A stretch of DNA of 64,000 bases, taken from the NCBI RefSeq assembly GCF_003591175.1, contig NZ_QYYG01000012.1:1-64000 (forward strand), in the 5' to 3' direction. The position numbers and the translations under genes are program-made. The DNA is from Serratia inhibens. GTDB lineage: Bacteria > Pseudomonadota > Gammaproteobacteria > Enterobacterales > Enterobacteriaceae. Shown here piece after piece: positions 56,752-64,000 of this stretch (position 1 is the stretch's first letter; the number at the start of each line of letters is the position of its first letter). The notes under the pieces are model-generated. The model had not been told where the DNA came from. It ran no database searches and worked only from the letters and a program-made list of their open reading frames with translations.

Positions 56752-56771
56752 AGGGCCGCATCTGCGGCCCT
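56752..56771. terminator. Hairpin between convergent lysR and antiporter genes
   Basis: GGGCCGC and GCGGCCC form a stem around ATCT, extended by A-T/C-G pairs at its base. Neither side has a real T run, but its place between convergent stops fits a bidirectional terminator. Confidence 0.55.
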
Positions 56772-56778
56772 GTTGGCG

Positions 56779-58428
56779 TTACCCTTCGCGCTCTATCAGC
56801 AGCGCTTCCAGCAGGTCGAGATCGTGCAACAGCTTTTGCAGCGTCTCGTTGCTGATTTTCTGCGTAGCGCGCAGGTGATACAACTCCCCGCGCTCGGCGC
56901 GCAGTGCGGTCAGGCGGAAGCGTCGCTCCAGGTTCTCCAGCATCAATGCATTTTCGATATCGTCTTTGGTGGTGATGCGCCGCCGCAGCGTGCCCACCAC
57001 CCGTGAACTGATCTCTTTCAGCACCTGCGGGTCGATGTTCTCCTCTACGTCGACGGCCAGACGTTCTTCCATCTTGTTGATGCTTTCGATCGCCACTTCA
57101 GCCGCCAGGGCAATCGCCATCCGCTCCTCGCTCTTGCTGGCGCTCTTGTCCACCACCACTACGCCACGCAGCAGCAACGGCAATGCCAGCACACCGACGA
57201 TCAGTGAAAGCAGGATCACGCCGGCGGCGATAAACACCAACTGATAGCGCGCGGGGAAGGCGGAACCGTCACTGAGCAGCAGTGGAATCGACAGCACGCC
57301 GGCCAGGGTGATTGCCCCGCGCACCCCAGCGAACGATGCCACCCACAGCTCACGCGTACTGTAATCGCCAAACTGCAATGGCCGTTTTTTCATAAAGCGC
57401 CGGCTGGCGTTTTTCATCAGCCACAGCCAGGTAAAGCGCAGCAACAACAACGCTGCATAGATAATCGCCACGTCGGCGAACAAGTACCAGGTCTGAATGG
57501 TCGGATCCAGCTCCGCCTGCAAGATTGAGGTTTCCAGGATCCCCGGCAGTTGCAGGCCCAACATGATGAACACCATGCCGTTAAACACGAATTCCAGCAT
57601 CGCCCAGACGCTGTTGGCGCGCAGGCGCATCGCCAGCGGCGCATTGCGGATCACGCCGGACTGGCTGATGGTCATCCCCGCGGCAACCGCGGCCAGAATG
57701 CCGGAGACGCCGATGTGTTCGGCAATCAAGTAGGAAGCAAACGGCAACAGCAGCAGGAACACAATCTGCGTGGCCGGATCATCGCCGCTCCAGCGGCTCA
57801 TCATCCGCAGCGATTTGCTGTAGCACCAGGTGACCGCCACACCGGCCAGCAGGCCGCCGATAGCGACCTTGAGGAACTCCAGGGTAGCGCCGCCCACGGT
57901 AAACACCATGGTGCCCATCGCCACTGCGATGGCGAATTTGAGCGAAACCAAGCCGGACGCGTCGTTCATCAGCGCCTCGCCTTCCAGCACGCCCATAATC
58001 GGTTTCGGGATGCGCCCTTTACCGACGATGCCGCCCAGCGCCACGGCGTCAGTTGGCGACAGTACCGCCGCCAGCGCAAACGCCGCCACCAGCGGGATGC
58101 CCGGCACCATGGCGTAAATCAGGTAACCGATACCCACCACGGTAAGCAGCACCAGCACCAGCGCCAGGCCCAGGATTTCACGGCCGTGATGCAGGAATTC
58201 GCGCGTTGGGGTTTTCCAACCGTCGGCAAACAGCAGCGGCGGGATAAACAGCACCAGGAACAGTTCGGGGTCAAAGTCGACGTGCAGCCCGAAATGGGGC
58301 CAGGCCAGCAGGGCCCCGATGGCGATTTGCATTAACGGCAGCGGTATTTGGAACGGCAACATACGTGTCACCACCCCGGACAGGGAGACCACCAGGATCA
58401 AAATGAGGATTGTAAAAAATATTTCCAT
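56779..58428 (-). CDS. yjcE: CPA1-family Na+/H+ antiporter, YjcE-like (549 aa)
   Basis: This inner-membrane monovalent cation/proton antiporter has about 12-13 membrane helices in the first 415 residues. The VLSPTDAV motif near residue 125 and the NDASG motif near 155 carry the conserved Asp residues of the exchange site. A hydrophilic C-terminal domain of about 130 residues, rich in charged helices, follows and probably regulates transport. The length equals E. coli YjcE. The purine permease gene ghxP lies upstream, as in E. coli, with a 184-base gap that includes a hairpin, so separate transcription is possible. Confidence 0.93.
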   Translation of the reverse strand: MEIFFTILILILVVSLSGVVTRMLPFQIPLPLMQIAIGALLAWPHFGLHVDFDPELFLVLFIPPLLFADGWKTPTREFLHHGREILGLALVLVLLTVVGIGYLIYAMVPGIPLVAAFALAAVLSPTDAVALGGIVGKGRIPKPIMGVLEGEALMNDASGLVSLKFAIAVAMGTMVFTVGGATLEFLKVAIGGLLAGVAVTWCYSKSLRMMSRWSGDDPATQIVFLLLLPFASYLIAEHIGVSGILAAVAAGMTISQSGVIRNAPLAMRLRANSVWAMLEFVFNGMVFIMLGLQLPGILETSILQAELDPTIQTWYLFADVAIIYAALLLLRFTWLWLMKNASRRFMKKRPLQFGDYSTRELWVASFAGVRGAITLAGVLSIPLLLSDGSAFPARYQLVFIAAGVILLSLIVGVLALPLLLRGVVVVDKSASKSEERMAIALAAEVAIESINKMEERLAVDVEENIDPQVLKEISSRVVGTLRRRITTKDDIENALMLENLERRFRLTALRAERGELYHLRATQKISNETLQKLLHDLDLLEALLIEREG

Positions 58429-58576
58429 GCTTTCCTTAGACTCTCGGGTTCAGACTACATCTCTGATATATACCCGAATAGTAGATCACTTTTTTTACAG
58501 CGATTAAAGCTTGTTGTGCCTTTCAAAACGCAGCGCAGGCAGAAGGAGATTTTTCTGAAGGGGAATAGGGTCAAAC

Positions 58577-58603
58577 TTTCCCCCGCCCAGCGGGAGGGGG
58601 AAA
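58577..58603 (-). terminator. Hairpin after ghxP
   Basis: TTTCCCCC and GGGGGAAA, continued by CCC/GGG after one mismatch, form an 11-base-pair stem with a three-base loop ten bases past the ghxP stop. No T run follows on the minus strand; it may also be a dispersed inverted-repeat element. Confidence 0.5.
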
Positions 58604-58612
58604 CGCGGAGGG

Positions 58613-59974
58613 TTAAATAGCCCAACCACCGGCGTAGAACGCCACCAGTGCGACGGCAATCAGCACGGTGCCGATATTCAGCCTGCGCCATTCGCCGGAG
58701 AAAATACGGCCGATGACCAGCGAGCTGAAGCCCAGCATGATGCCGGTGACGATATTACAGGTCAGCACGATAAACACCGCGCACAGCAGGCCGGACATGG
58801 CGTCGACGAAGTCGTTGAAATCCAGCTTGGTGACGTTGCTCAACATCAGCAGGCCAACGTACATCAGCGCCGGTGCGGTAGCGTAAACCGGCACCAGATA
58901 AGACAGCGGCGACAGGAACAGGATTAGCAGGAACAGCAGGCCAACCACGGTTGCGGTCAGGCCGGTTTTCCCGCCCGCTGCGGTGCCCGCGGCGGATTCG
59001 ATATAGACTGCCGCCGGAGCCGCGCCCACCAGACCCGAGAAAATGCTGCTCAGGGAATCCGAGGTCAGTGCCTTGCCGCCGTTGATGATCTGCCCGTCTT
59101 TGTCCAGCAGGTTCGCCTGACCGGCCACCGCGCGAATGGTACCGGTCGCGTCAAACACTGCCGTCATCACCAGTGCCAGCACGCTAGGCAACACCACGGG
59201 TTGCAACGCCCCCATGATATCCAGGCTGAAGATCAGCGAGTTGCCATTGGCATCCGCCAGACTTGGCATGGCGAACAGCCCCTGATATTTCACCGCCGGG
59301 TCAAACAACAGGCCAATCACCGAAATAGCGATAATCACCAGCAGAATACCGCCGGGTACGCGCAGTTTTTCCAACCCGAAAATCACTGCCAGGCCGAGCA
59401 ACGTCATCACCACCGGGAAAGAGGTGAATGCGCCCAGCGCTACCGGCAGGCCATCCAGCGGGTTCTTCACCACCAGACCAACGCCGTTGGCGGCGATCAG
59501 CAGCAGGAACAGACCGATGCCGATACCTGTGCCGTGCGCCACGCCCATCGGCAGATTGCGCAAGATCCAGGAACGGATGCCGGTGATCGAGATAATGGTA
59601 AACAGCACGCCCATCAGGAATACCGCACCCAGCGCTACAGGAATGCTGATGTGCTGGCCCAGCACCAGGCTGAAGGCGGTGAAGGCAGTAAGGGAAATCG
59701 CACAACCGATGGCCATCGGCAGGTTAGCCCACAACCCCATCAACAATGAGCCGAGACCGGCGACCAGGCAGGTGGCGACGAACACCGCCGTGGGCGGGAA
59801 ACCCGCTTTACCCAACATGCTCGGCACCACGATCACCGAATAAACCATCGCCAGGAAGGTGGTTAAGCCCGCCACCACTTCCTGACGCACGGTGCTGCCG
59901 CGTGCGGAAATATTAAAATAGCCATCAAGCCCGCCTTTTGGTTTAACGGCGTTGTTCGCTTGAGAATTCGACAT
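58613..59974 (-). CDS. ghxP: Guanine/hypoxanthine permease GhxP (453 aa)
   Basis: GhxP (YjcD) is a high-affinity proton-coupled importer of guanine and hypoxanthine in the AzgA branch of the NCS2 family. About 13-14 membrane helices are evident. The [17 protein letters not shown] region, which holds the conserved substrate-binding Asp, and the [11 protein letters not shown] region are identical or nearly so to E. coli GhxP. Adenine permease AdeP is the main alternative, but the overall match and the yjcE neighbour favour GhxP. Three PurR-like boxes lie upstream, indicating repression when purines are plentiful. Confidence 0.93.
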   Translation of the reverse strand: MSNSQANNAVKPKGGLDGYFNISARGSTVRQEVVAGLTTFLAMVYSVIVVPSMLGKAGFPPTAVFVATCLVAGLGSLLMGLWANLPMAIGCAISLTAFTAFSLVLGQHISIPVALGAVFLMGVLFTIISITGIRSWILRNLPMGVAHGTGIGIGLFLLLIAANGVGLVVKNPLDGLPVALGAFTSFPVVMTLLGLAVIFGLEKLRVPGGILLVIIAISVIGLLFDPAVKYQGLFAMPSLADANGNSLIFSLDIMGALQPVVLPSVLALVMTAVFDATGTIRAVAGQANLLDKDGQIINGGKALTSDSLSSIFSGLVGAAPAAVYIESAAGTAAGGKTGLTATVVGLLFLLILFLSPLSYLVPVYATAPALMYVGLLMLSNVTKLDFNDFVDAMSGLLCAVFIVLTCNIVTGIMLGFSSLVIGRIFSGEWRRLNIGTVLIAVALVAFYAGGWAI

Positions 59975-60044
59975 GTTGCTGTCCCCTGTGTGTCATTGCC
60001 AGCCCGTTTCAAAAGGCTTGTTATTCCGCCCGCGCATGTTCATT

Positions 60045-60060
60045 ACGAAATCGTTTCCGT
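60045..60060. promoter_or_regulatory. PurR-like box 1
   Basis: ACGAAATCGTTTCCGT differs from the PurR consensus ANGCAANCGNTTNCNT at one defined position. It is 71 bases before the ghxP start, close to where a promoter would lie. Confidence 0.55.
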
Positions 60061-60112
60061 CACGTTGGCTTCCCTGCCCTTCGGCCGCGCCGCCCATTGG
60101 CGCCGCGTAAAA

Positions 60113-60128
60113 AGGCAAACGTTTAACT
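60113..60128. promoter_or_regulatory. PurR-like box 2
   Basis: AGGCAAACGTTTAACT differs from the PurR consensus ANGCAANCGNTTNCNT at one defined position and has the core CAAACGTTT intact. It is the best of the three sites. Confidence 0.65.
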
Positions 60129-60167
60129 CCCATCGCGTGATGCGGGTGATTTATGGTGGTTTATTCA

Positions 60168-60183
60168 AGGCAAACGATTATCC
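60168..60183. promoter_or_regulatory. PurR-like box 3
   Basis: AGGCAAACGATTATCC matches the PurR consensus except at two defined positions near its end. Its first half is identical to that of box 2. Confidence 0.45.
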
Positions 60184-60325
60184 GGCCTTCCATATCCTCC
60201 GATCAACCAAAGATCGCGGCAATTCATGCAAAAAAGCGCCGAGATCAATCATTATCGAAAAGGCGATATTTGTCACATAGGTAAATCCGATGGGAACGCC
60301 CCCGGCTCAGGAGGGCAAAAATCGG

Positions 60326-60733
60326 TTACTGAGCCTGTGCGGCTTTTTCGTCCATGTACATCAGTTCCCAGATATGGCCGTCCAAATCCTGGAAACCGTG
60401 ACCGTACATAAAGCCGTAATCCTGCGGCTGATTATAGGTATTGCCACCGGCGGCTATCGCCTTGCGCACCATGCTGTCCACTTCCGCCCGGCTGGGCTGC
60501 GACAGGCAAACCAGCACTTCCGTCGTTTTCCTGGCATCGCCAATCGGATTCGGGGTGAACATTTTGAATTTATCGTGGGTCAGCAGCATCACATAAATGG
60601 TATCGCTGACCACCATGCAGGCGGCGGTATCATCGGTAAACTGCTGATTAAAGCTGAAACCCAGCCGGGTAAAAAACTCGATGGATGCAGGCAGATTGCC
60701 CACCGGCAGGTTAACAAAAATTTGCGTAGCCAT
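60326..60733 (-). CDS. VOC-family (glyoxalase/bleomycin-resistance fold) protein (135 aa)
   Basis: This small cytosolic protein has the paired beta-alpha-beta-beta-beta units of the vicinal oxygen chelate superfamily. The start FVNLPVGNLPASIEFFTRLGF and the end DLDGHIWELMYMD are typical of the extradiol dioxygenase/glyoxalase-like group often annotated as lactoylglutathione lyase-like. The C-terminal Glu in WELMY fits a metal ligand; other ligands are not obvious. The substrate cannot be told from the sequence. It stands alone on the minus strand with GAGGTAGCTC before the ATG, 47 bases from the glutathione-transferase gene. Confidence 0.85.
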   Translation of the reverse strand: MATQIFVNLPVGNLPASIEFFTRLGFSFNQQFTDDTAACMVVSDTIYVMLLTHDKFKMFTPNPIGDARKTTEVLVCLSQPSRAEVDSMVRKAIAAGGNTYNQPQDYGFMYGHGFQDLDGHIWELMYMDEKAAQAQ

Positions 60734-60780
60734 GAGCTACCTCCGAACAGACGTTAACCCCTCAAGTATAGATCATGTCA

Positions 60781-61449
60781 TCAGCTCAGCAGTTCATAAG
60801 GGCCGCCCTGCTCCAGCGCCCGTTGGTAGGCCGGCCGGGTATGGATACGTTGCAGATAGCCACGCAGCTTCGGGCAACCGTCCAGCGAGCCGCGTGCCGC
60901 CATCACTTCCAGTGGGAAGCTCATCTGGATATCCGCCGCGCTGAACTCATTGCCGACAAACCAGGTGCTTTTGCTCAGGTGCTGCTCGAGATAGTCGCGA
61001 TGCGTGGCGATCTGTTTGTCCAGATATTCTCGCTGAACCCCTTTGCCAATCGCCCCCGCCACCGGTCGCAACAACCAGGGGATTGGCGGTTGTCCCAGGC
61101 GACCGAACACCAGCTTCATGACCTGCAGCGGCATCAGCGATCCTTCCGCATAATGCAGCCAGTAACGATATTGCTGGCGGGCATGGTGGTCGGTCGGGAT
61201 AAACAGCCCCTGGGCATCGTAGGCTTCTTGCAAATATTCGATAATGGCGCCGGATTCCGCCAGGGTCAGATCGCCATCGACAATCACCGGAGATTTGCCA
61301 AGCGGGTGGATCTTTTTCAGCTCCGGTGGAGCCAGCATGGTTTGCGGATCGCGTTGGTAACGCTGCACCTGATAAGGCACACCCAGTTCTTCCAGAAACC
61401 ACAAGATACGCTGCGAGCGTGAGTTATTCAGATGGTGCACGATAATCAT
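60781..61449 (-). CDS. Glutathione S-transferase family protein (222 aa)
   Basis: A thioredoxin-like N-terminal domain (about 1-78) with the NNSRSQRILWFLEELG segment, where a Ser or Asn near residue 10 would contact glutathione, is followed by an all-helical C-terminal domain. KSPVIVDGDLTLAESGAI holds the conserved cis-Pro and the glutathione-binding E-S pair. The length is normal. The ATG at 61447-61449 has GGAGAAACGTC upstream and overlaps the stop of the lipocalin-like gene, so the two are coupled. It probably detoxifies electrophiles or peroxides; the substrate is unknown. Confidence 0.9.
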   Translation of the reverse strand: MIIVHHLNNSRSQRILWFLEELGVPYQVQRYQRDPQTMLAPPELKKIHPLGKSPVIVDGDLTLAESGAIIEYLQEAYDAQGLFIPTDHHARQQYRYWLHYAEGSLMPLQVMKLVFGRLGQPPIPWLLRPVAGAIGKGVQREYLDKQIATHRDYLEQHLSKSTWFVGNEFSAADIQMSFPLEVMAARGSLDGCPKLRGYLQRIHTRPAYQRALEQGGPYELLS

Positions 61450-61889
61450 GACGTTTCTCCAATCCGTTGCCAAACCAGTTCGCCAATCTGCACGCCGTTG
61501 CCGATTTGCAGCGGCACGGTACGCAGCGTCAGCCGATCGTCAGTGAAGCTGTAAAAGCGCACCTGACGGCTGCCGATCCAGTTGGGGAACGAGCTGCCCT
61601 CGACCTGATGAACAATCCGTTGGTCGCTCTCATCCACCCGATAGCGGCCGAAGTAACAAATCATATTGATGAAGGCGGCGCGGATTTCCTGCTCGTTGCC
61701 CTGGCCAAAATCGTCAGCGGTAAAGCGCGGCCGCGTAGCGCTGTAAAGCTGCGCCGCCATGGTGCCGTTGGCCTCATAATTAATGCGACCCAGCACCTGC
61801 TCCCCCAACGGGTAATTGACCTTGCCGTCTTCGTCTTTAAATACCGAAGACAGTAGCGACCAGCTGCCGATAAATGCATTGATTGCCAT
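61446..61889 (-). CDS. Lipocalin-like domain protein (147 aa)
   Basis: The sequence, starting with IGSWSLLS and continuing as alternating beta strands, fits the lipocalin-like domain family (Lipocalin_5 type) seen in bacterial and fungal proteins, which form a small barrel thought to bind or modify a hydrophobic ligand. It has no signal peptide, so it is cytosolic. The ATG at 61887-61889 follows AAGGGGG; the frame could begin nine codons earlier. Its stop overlaps the start of the glutathione-transferase gene by four bases. The function is not known; the pairing suggests handling of a small reactive or hydrophobic compound. Confidence 0.8.
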   Translation of the reverse strand: MAINAFIGSWSLLSSVFKDEDGKVNYPLGEQVLGRINYEANGTMAAQLYSATRPRFTADDFGQGNEQEIRAAFINMICYFGRYRVDESDQRIVHQVEGSSFPNWIGSRQVRFYSFTDDRLTLRTVPLQIGNGVQIGELVWQRIGETS

Positions 61890-62084
61890 GGTGCATCCCC
61901 CTTTAAGGATCGTCATTAAAGGGTAGTGGCGATTATTCCAGCACGCCAGCGCTCAAAATTAAGTCAGTTTATTTGAATGAAATACTCAAAACTCTCCGAT
62001 TTTCTCTGTAGGCATGTCGGTCTATTATTCAACACATCGAGAGGCAACAACCTCTCACCTGACAAATACCCTGAGGATTGAATC

Positions 62085-62345
62085 ATGAAAAACATCAAAA
62101 TTTTTGCTACTGCTCTACTGCTGACTACCGCTTCTTTCGCCACCGTTGCCGCTGACCAGCCTTCCAGCCAACCTGCCGCCGACGCTCAGAAAATCGGTGT
62201 CATCTCCGTTGCCGGCGCTTCTAACCTGAGTGCACTGGAAACCGAACTGGCTAACAAGGCCGCAGCATCAGGCGCCAGCTCTTACCGCATCATCTCTGCC
62301 GGTGGCCAGAACAAACTGCACGGCACCGCTGAAATCTTCAACTGA
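62085..62345 (+). CDS. DUF1471 (YdgH/BhsA/McbA-like) secreted protein (86 aa)
   Basis: This is a small periplasmic or outer-membrane-associated protein with a signal peptide of 23 residues (cleavage after TVAA) and one YdgH/BhsA/McbA domain at about 34-86, marked by KIGVISVAG, an ASSYRIISAGG segment and the final HGTAEIF strand. E. coli members such as BhsA and McbA respond to stress and affect biofilm formation and envelope permeability; the exact role of this one is unknown. GAGGATTGAATC before the ATG contains a good ribosome binding site. The gene is monocistronic, with a terminator directly downstream. Confidence 0.92.
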   Translation: MKNIKIFATALLLTTASFATVAADQPSSQPAADAQKIGVISVAGASNLSALETELANKAAASGASSYRIISAGGQNKLHGTAEIFN

Positions 62346-62373
62346 TCGTCAGACAGCCCACTGACGGAAGAAA

Positions 62374-62395
62374 AAAAGCCCCGCGAGGGGCTTTT
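62374..62395. terminator. Bidirectional terminator after DUF1471 gene
   Basis: AAAAGCCCC and GGGGCTTTT form a perfect nine-base stem around GCGA. The plus side has four T and the minus side seven T, so it serves both this gene and the convergent LysR gene. Confidence 0.92.
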
Positions 62396-62402
62396 CTCGT
62401 TT

Positions 62403-63320
62403 CTAGCGCGCATCAAAACGCTTCGCCAGCTTCTGCAGACGAAATTGCTCGGTAATGTAGTCGACAAACACTCGGGTTTTACTCGGCAGAAATTTGGTGG
62501 TGGGAAAGTAAAGATAGACGCTACCGCGATCGACATACCAGGCTGGCAACACCCGCACCAGGCGGTCGCTTTCCAGATAAGGCAAGGCATTTGGCATGGC
62601 GATCAAAGCAATGCCCAGCCCCATTTCCGCCGCTCGCGCCGCCGCCTCAGGCTCATTCACCATCATGTTAATGGTCATCAAGGGTGCCCGCTGTTCGTTA
62701 TCCGCATTGCGCAGCGGCAGGTTGCGAATGCGCCCGGTTTGCGGCGAGCGGATAAAAATCCCCGCGTGATTCGCCAGCTGTTCCGGTTGGCTCAAAAGCG
62801 GATGGCGCCGCAGATAATCCGCCGAGGCCACCAATACCCCGTGGGCCGGTGCCAGTTCACGCGCGATCATTCCCTGCGCCAGTTCGATGCCCCCGCCGAT
62901 TGCAGCGTCGAAATGCTCGCCAATCATATCCACTTTGCGATTGTCAAAATGCCAGTCTGGCACGATCGCCGGATAACGAGACAAAAACGCCGGCAACAGA
63001 GGCATCACAAAATGCAGACCGAAGGCGGTGCCCATACTGACCTTGAGCGTACCTGCCGCTATGCCGCCACTGCTGCTCACCCCTTTCAGCGCGCACTGGA
63101 TCGACTGCAAACCACCGCTCACCTCCTGCAGAAAACGTTCCCCTTCTTCGGTCAGGATCAGCTTGCGCGTGTTGCGCTGGAACAGCCGTACCCCCACCAG
63201 CGTCTCCAGCCTGGTGACATTCTTCCCCACCGCCGCAGAGCTGATGCCCAGTTTGCGGCCGGCAGCGGAAAAACTGCCGTTTTCCGCACTGCTGACAAAA
63301 CATTCCAGATGGCCGAGCAT
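62403..63320 (-). CDS. LysR-family transcriptional regulator (305 aa)
   Basis: An N-terminal helix-turn-helix (about 1-60, with GSFSAAGRKLGISSAAVGKNV) and a C-terminal substrate-binding domain (about 90-295) define the family; the pattern belongs to the large CrgA/DsdC-like group of enterobacterial LysR proteins with an SxAAVxKxVxRLE recognition helix. It is divergent from an SDR oxidoreductase gene 129 bases away and probably controls it. An AAACC-TGT-GGTTT inverted repeat in the gap is a candidate operator. The effector is unknown. Confidence 0.92.
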   Translation of the reverse strand: MLGHLECFVSSAENGSFSAAGRKLGISSAAVGKNVTRLETLVGVRLFQRNTRKLILTEEGERFLQEVSGGLQSIQCALKGVSSSGGIAAGTLKVSMGTAFGLHFVMPLLPAFLSRYPAIVPDWHFDNRKVDMIGEHFDAAIGGGIELAQGMIARELAPAHGVLVASADYLRRHPLLSQPEQLANHAGIFIRSPQTGRIRNLPLRNADNEQRAPLMTINMMVNEPEAAARAAEMGLGIALIAMPNALPYLESDRLVRVLPAWYVDRGSVYLYFPTTKFLPSKTRVFVDYITEQFRLQKLAKRFDAR

Positions 63321-63340
63321 GGCTTTCCCCTGTAGATTTC

Positions 63341-63353
63341 AAACCTGTGGTTT
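63341..63353. promoter_or_regulatory. Candidate LysR operator
   Basis: AAACC and GGTTT form an inverted repeat around TGT, 21 bases before the LysR start and 97 bases before the SDR start. The position suits an operator for this divergent pair, but the half-sites are short. Confidence 0.4.
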
Positions 63354-63449
63354 AAGCTGATTATAGCGCTTTGCGGCTAGTGGCCGCGTTGCGTTTCTCC
63401 GATACTGGTCCGGTAGATTTTTTAACCTTACCCACTCTGGAGAAACATC

Positions 63450-64000
63450 ATGTCAGCAACCCTCTCTCTGCAAGGCAAAGTCGCATTCGTTCAGGGCGGC
63501 TCACGCGGTATCGGCGCCGCCATCGTCAAACGACTGGCGCGTGACGGCGCAGCGGTGGCATTCACTTACGTAGCTTCCGCCGACCGGGCCGATGCCGTGG
63601 CAAGTGAAATCACCGCCGTCGGCGGCAAGGCTATCGCCATCAAAGCCGACAGTGCCGACGCCGCAGCAGTACAGCGAGCGGTACGCCAGGCGGTGAACAG
63701 CTTCGGCAATCTGGATATTCTGGTGAATAACGCCGGGGTGTTTACGTTGGGCAGCACCGAAGAACTGGCGCTGGAAGATCTGGACCGTATGTTGGCGGTG
63801 AACGTACGCAGCGTCTTTGTTGCCAGCCAGGAAGCTGCGCGCCATATGAACGACGGTGGCCGCATCATCCACATCGGCAGCACCAACGCCGAGCGCGTGC
63901 CCTTTGGCGGTGCCGCAGTTTACGCAATGAGCAAATCCGCGCTGGTCGGCCTGACCAAGGGCATGGCGCGCGATCTCGGCCCGCGCGGCATCACCGTCAA
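63450..64000 (+). CDS. SDR-family oxidoreductase, partial (first 183 aa)
   Basis: This classical short-chain dehydrogenase/reductase is cut by the window end. The NAD(P)-binding motif GGSRGIG is at 16-22, the NNAG motif at 93-96, and the catalytic Tyr158 and Lys162 in YAMSK; a Ser in the IGST segment near 144 completes the active site. The sequence resembles FabG-like 3-oxoacyl-ACP reductases and glucose dehydrogenase-like enzymes, which cannot be separated without the C-terminus. GGAGAAACATC precedes the ATG. The neighbouring divergent LysR gene points to induced expression, a layout common for small-molecule detoxifying reductases in enterobacteria. Confidence 0.92.
   Translation, partial: MSATLSLQGKVAFVQGGSRGIGAAIVKRLARDGAAVAFTYVASADRADAVASEITAVGGKAIAIKADSADAAAVQRAVRQAVNSFGNLDILVNNAGVFTLGSTEELALEDLDRMLAVNVRSVFVASQEAARHMNDGGRIIHIGSTNAERVPFGGAAVYAMSKSALVGLTKGMARDLGPRGITV

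Larger units (their letters stand above)
59975..60325. promoter_or_regulatory. ghxP upstream region
   Basis: This 351-base gap lies between ghxP and the VOC-protein gene, both on the minus strand, so the ghxP promoter must be here. It contains three PurR-like sites listed separately. No gene is seen; open frames across it have no coding character. Confidence 0.6.

Noticed and set aside
58455-58691. Possible small gene between ghxP and the antiporter gene
   Set aside because: It overlaps ghxP and crosses a hairpin; the product has no recognisable feature.

Overview
The window looks like a chromosome segment from an enterobacterium of the Serratia/Yersiniaceae group. Gene content and order over about 12.9-38.5 kb follow the E. 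coli neighbourhoods tldD-yhdP-rng-maf-mreDCB-csrD-acuI, msrPQ-aroQ-accBC-yhdT-panF-prmA and dusB-fis. A nitrilase-like gene sits between yhdP and tldD, base composition is GC-rich, and the deduced Fis protein matches my memory of the E. coli protein over its whole length. The genus is an inference; no rRNA gene is present to confirm it.

Region 1 (1-12.7 kb, minus strand) is a contact-dependent inhibition locus, read cdiB (outer-membrane transporter), cdiA (3287-residue filamentous toxin with VENN boundary) and a small cdiI candidate. A terminator follows. Beyond it, at the window edge, lies a fragment that duplicates part of the cdiA FHA-2 repeats with an in-frame 210-base deletion. This is the arrangement of an orphan cdiA module. 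The toxin/immunity end is clearly more AT-rich than the rest of cdiA.

Region 2 (12.9-26.2 kb, minus strand) is housekeeping: tldD, a nitrilase, yhdP, rng, maf, the elongasome genes mreD-mreC-mreB, and csrD. Region 3 (26.5-39.3 kb, plus strand) carries acuI, msrPQ (repair of oxidised periplasmic methionine), aroQ, accBC (fatty-acid initiation), yhdT-panF, prmA, a periplasmic alpha-carbonic anhydrase, dusB-fis with a well preserved fis-type promoter, an lpxP-like lipid A acyltransferase and a glutamine-amidotransferase-like protein with an apparently incomplete triad.

Region 4 (39.4-54.6 kb, minus strand) is one 4880-residue nonribosomal peptide synthetase. Its layout is C, an unusual insert, A-T, then C-A-T, C-A-T, dual-type C-A-T, TE. 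It should make a four-residue, TE-released and possibly N-acylated peptide. The first adenylation domain reads as a threonine code. The second has a serine-type frame with three pocket substitutions. The last two read as related hydrophobic pockets. No MbtH, phosphopantetheinyl transferase, regulator or exporter lies beside it, and its 600-base upstream region is AT-rich.

Region 5 (54.6-64 kb) has a cidA/cidB-like (lrgAB) pair with a divergent LysR regulator, a YjcE-type cation/proton antiporter, the purine permease ghxP with three PurR-like boxes upstream, a VOC protein, an overlapping lipocalin-like/glutathione-transferase pair, a small secreted DUF1471 protein, and a LysR gene divergent from an SDR reductase that runs off the window.
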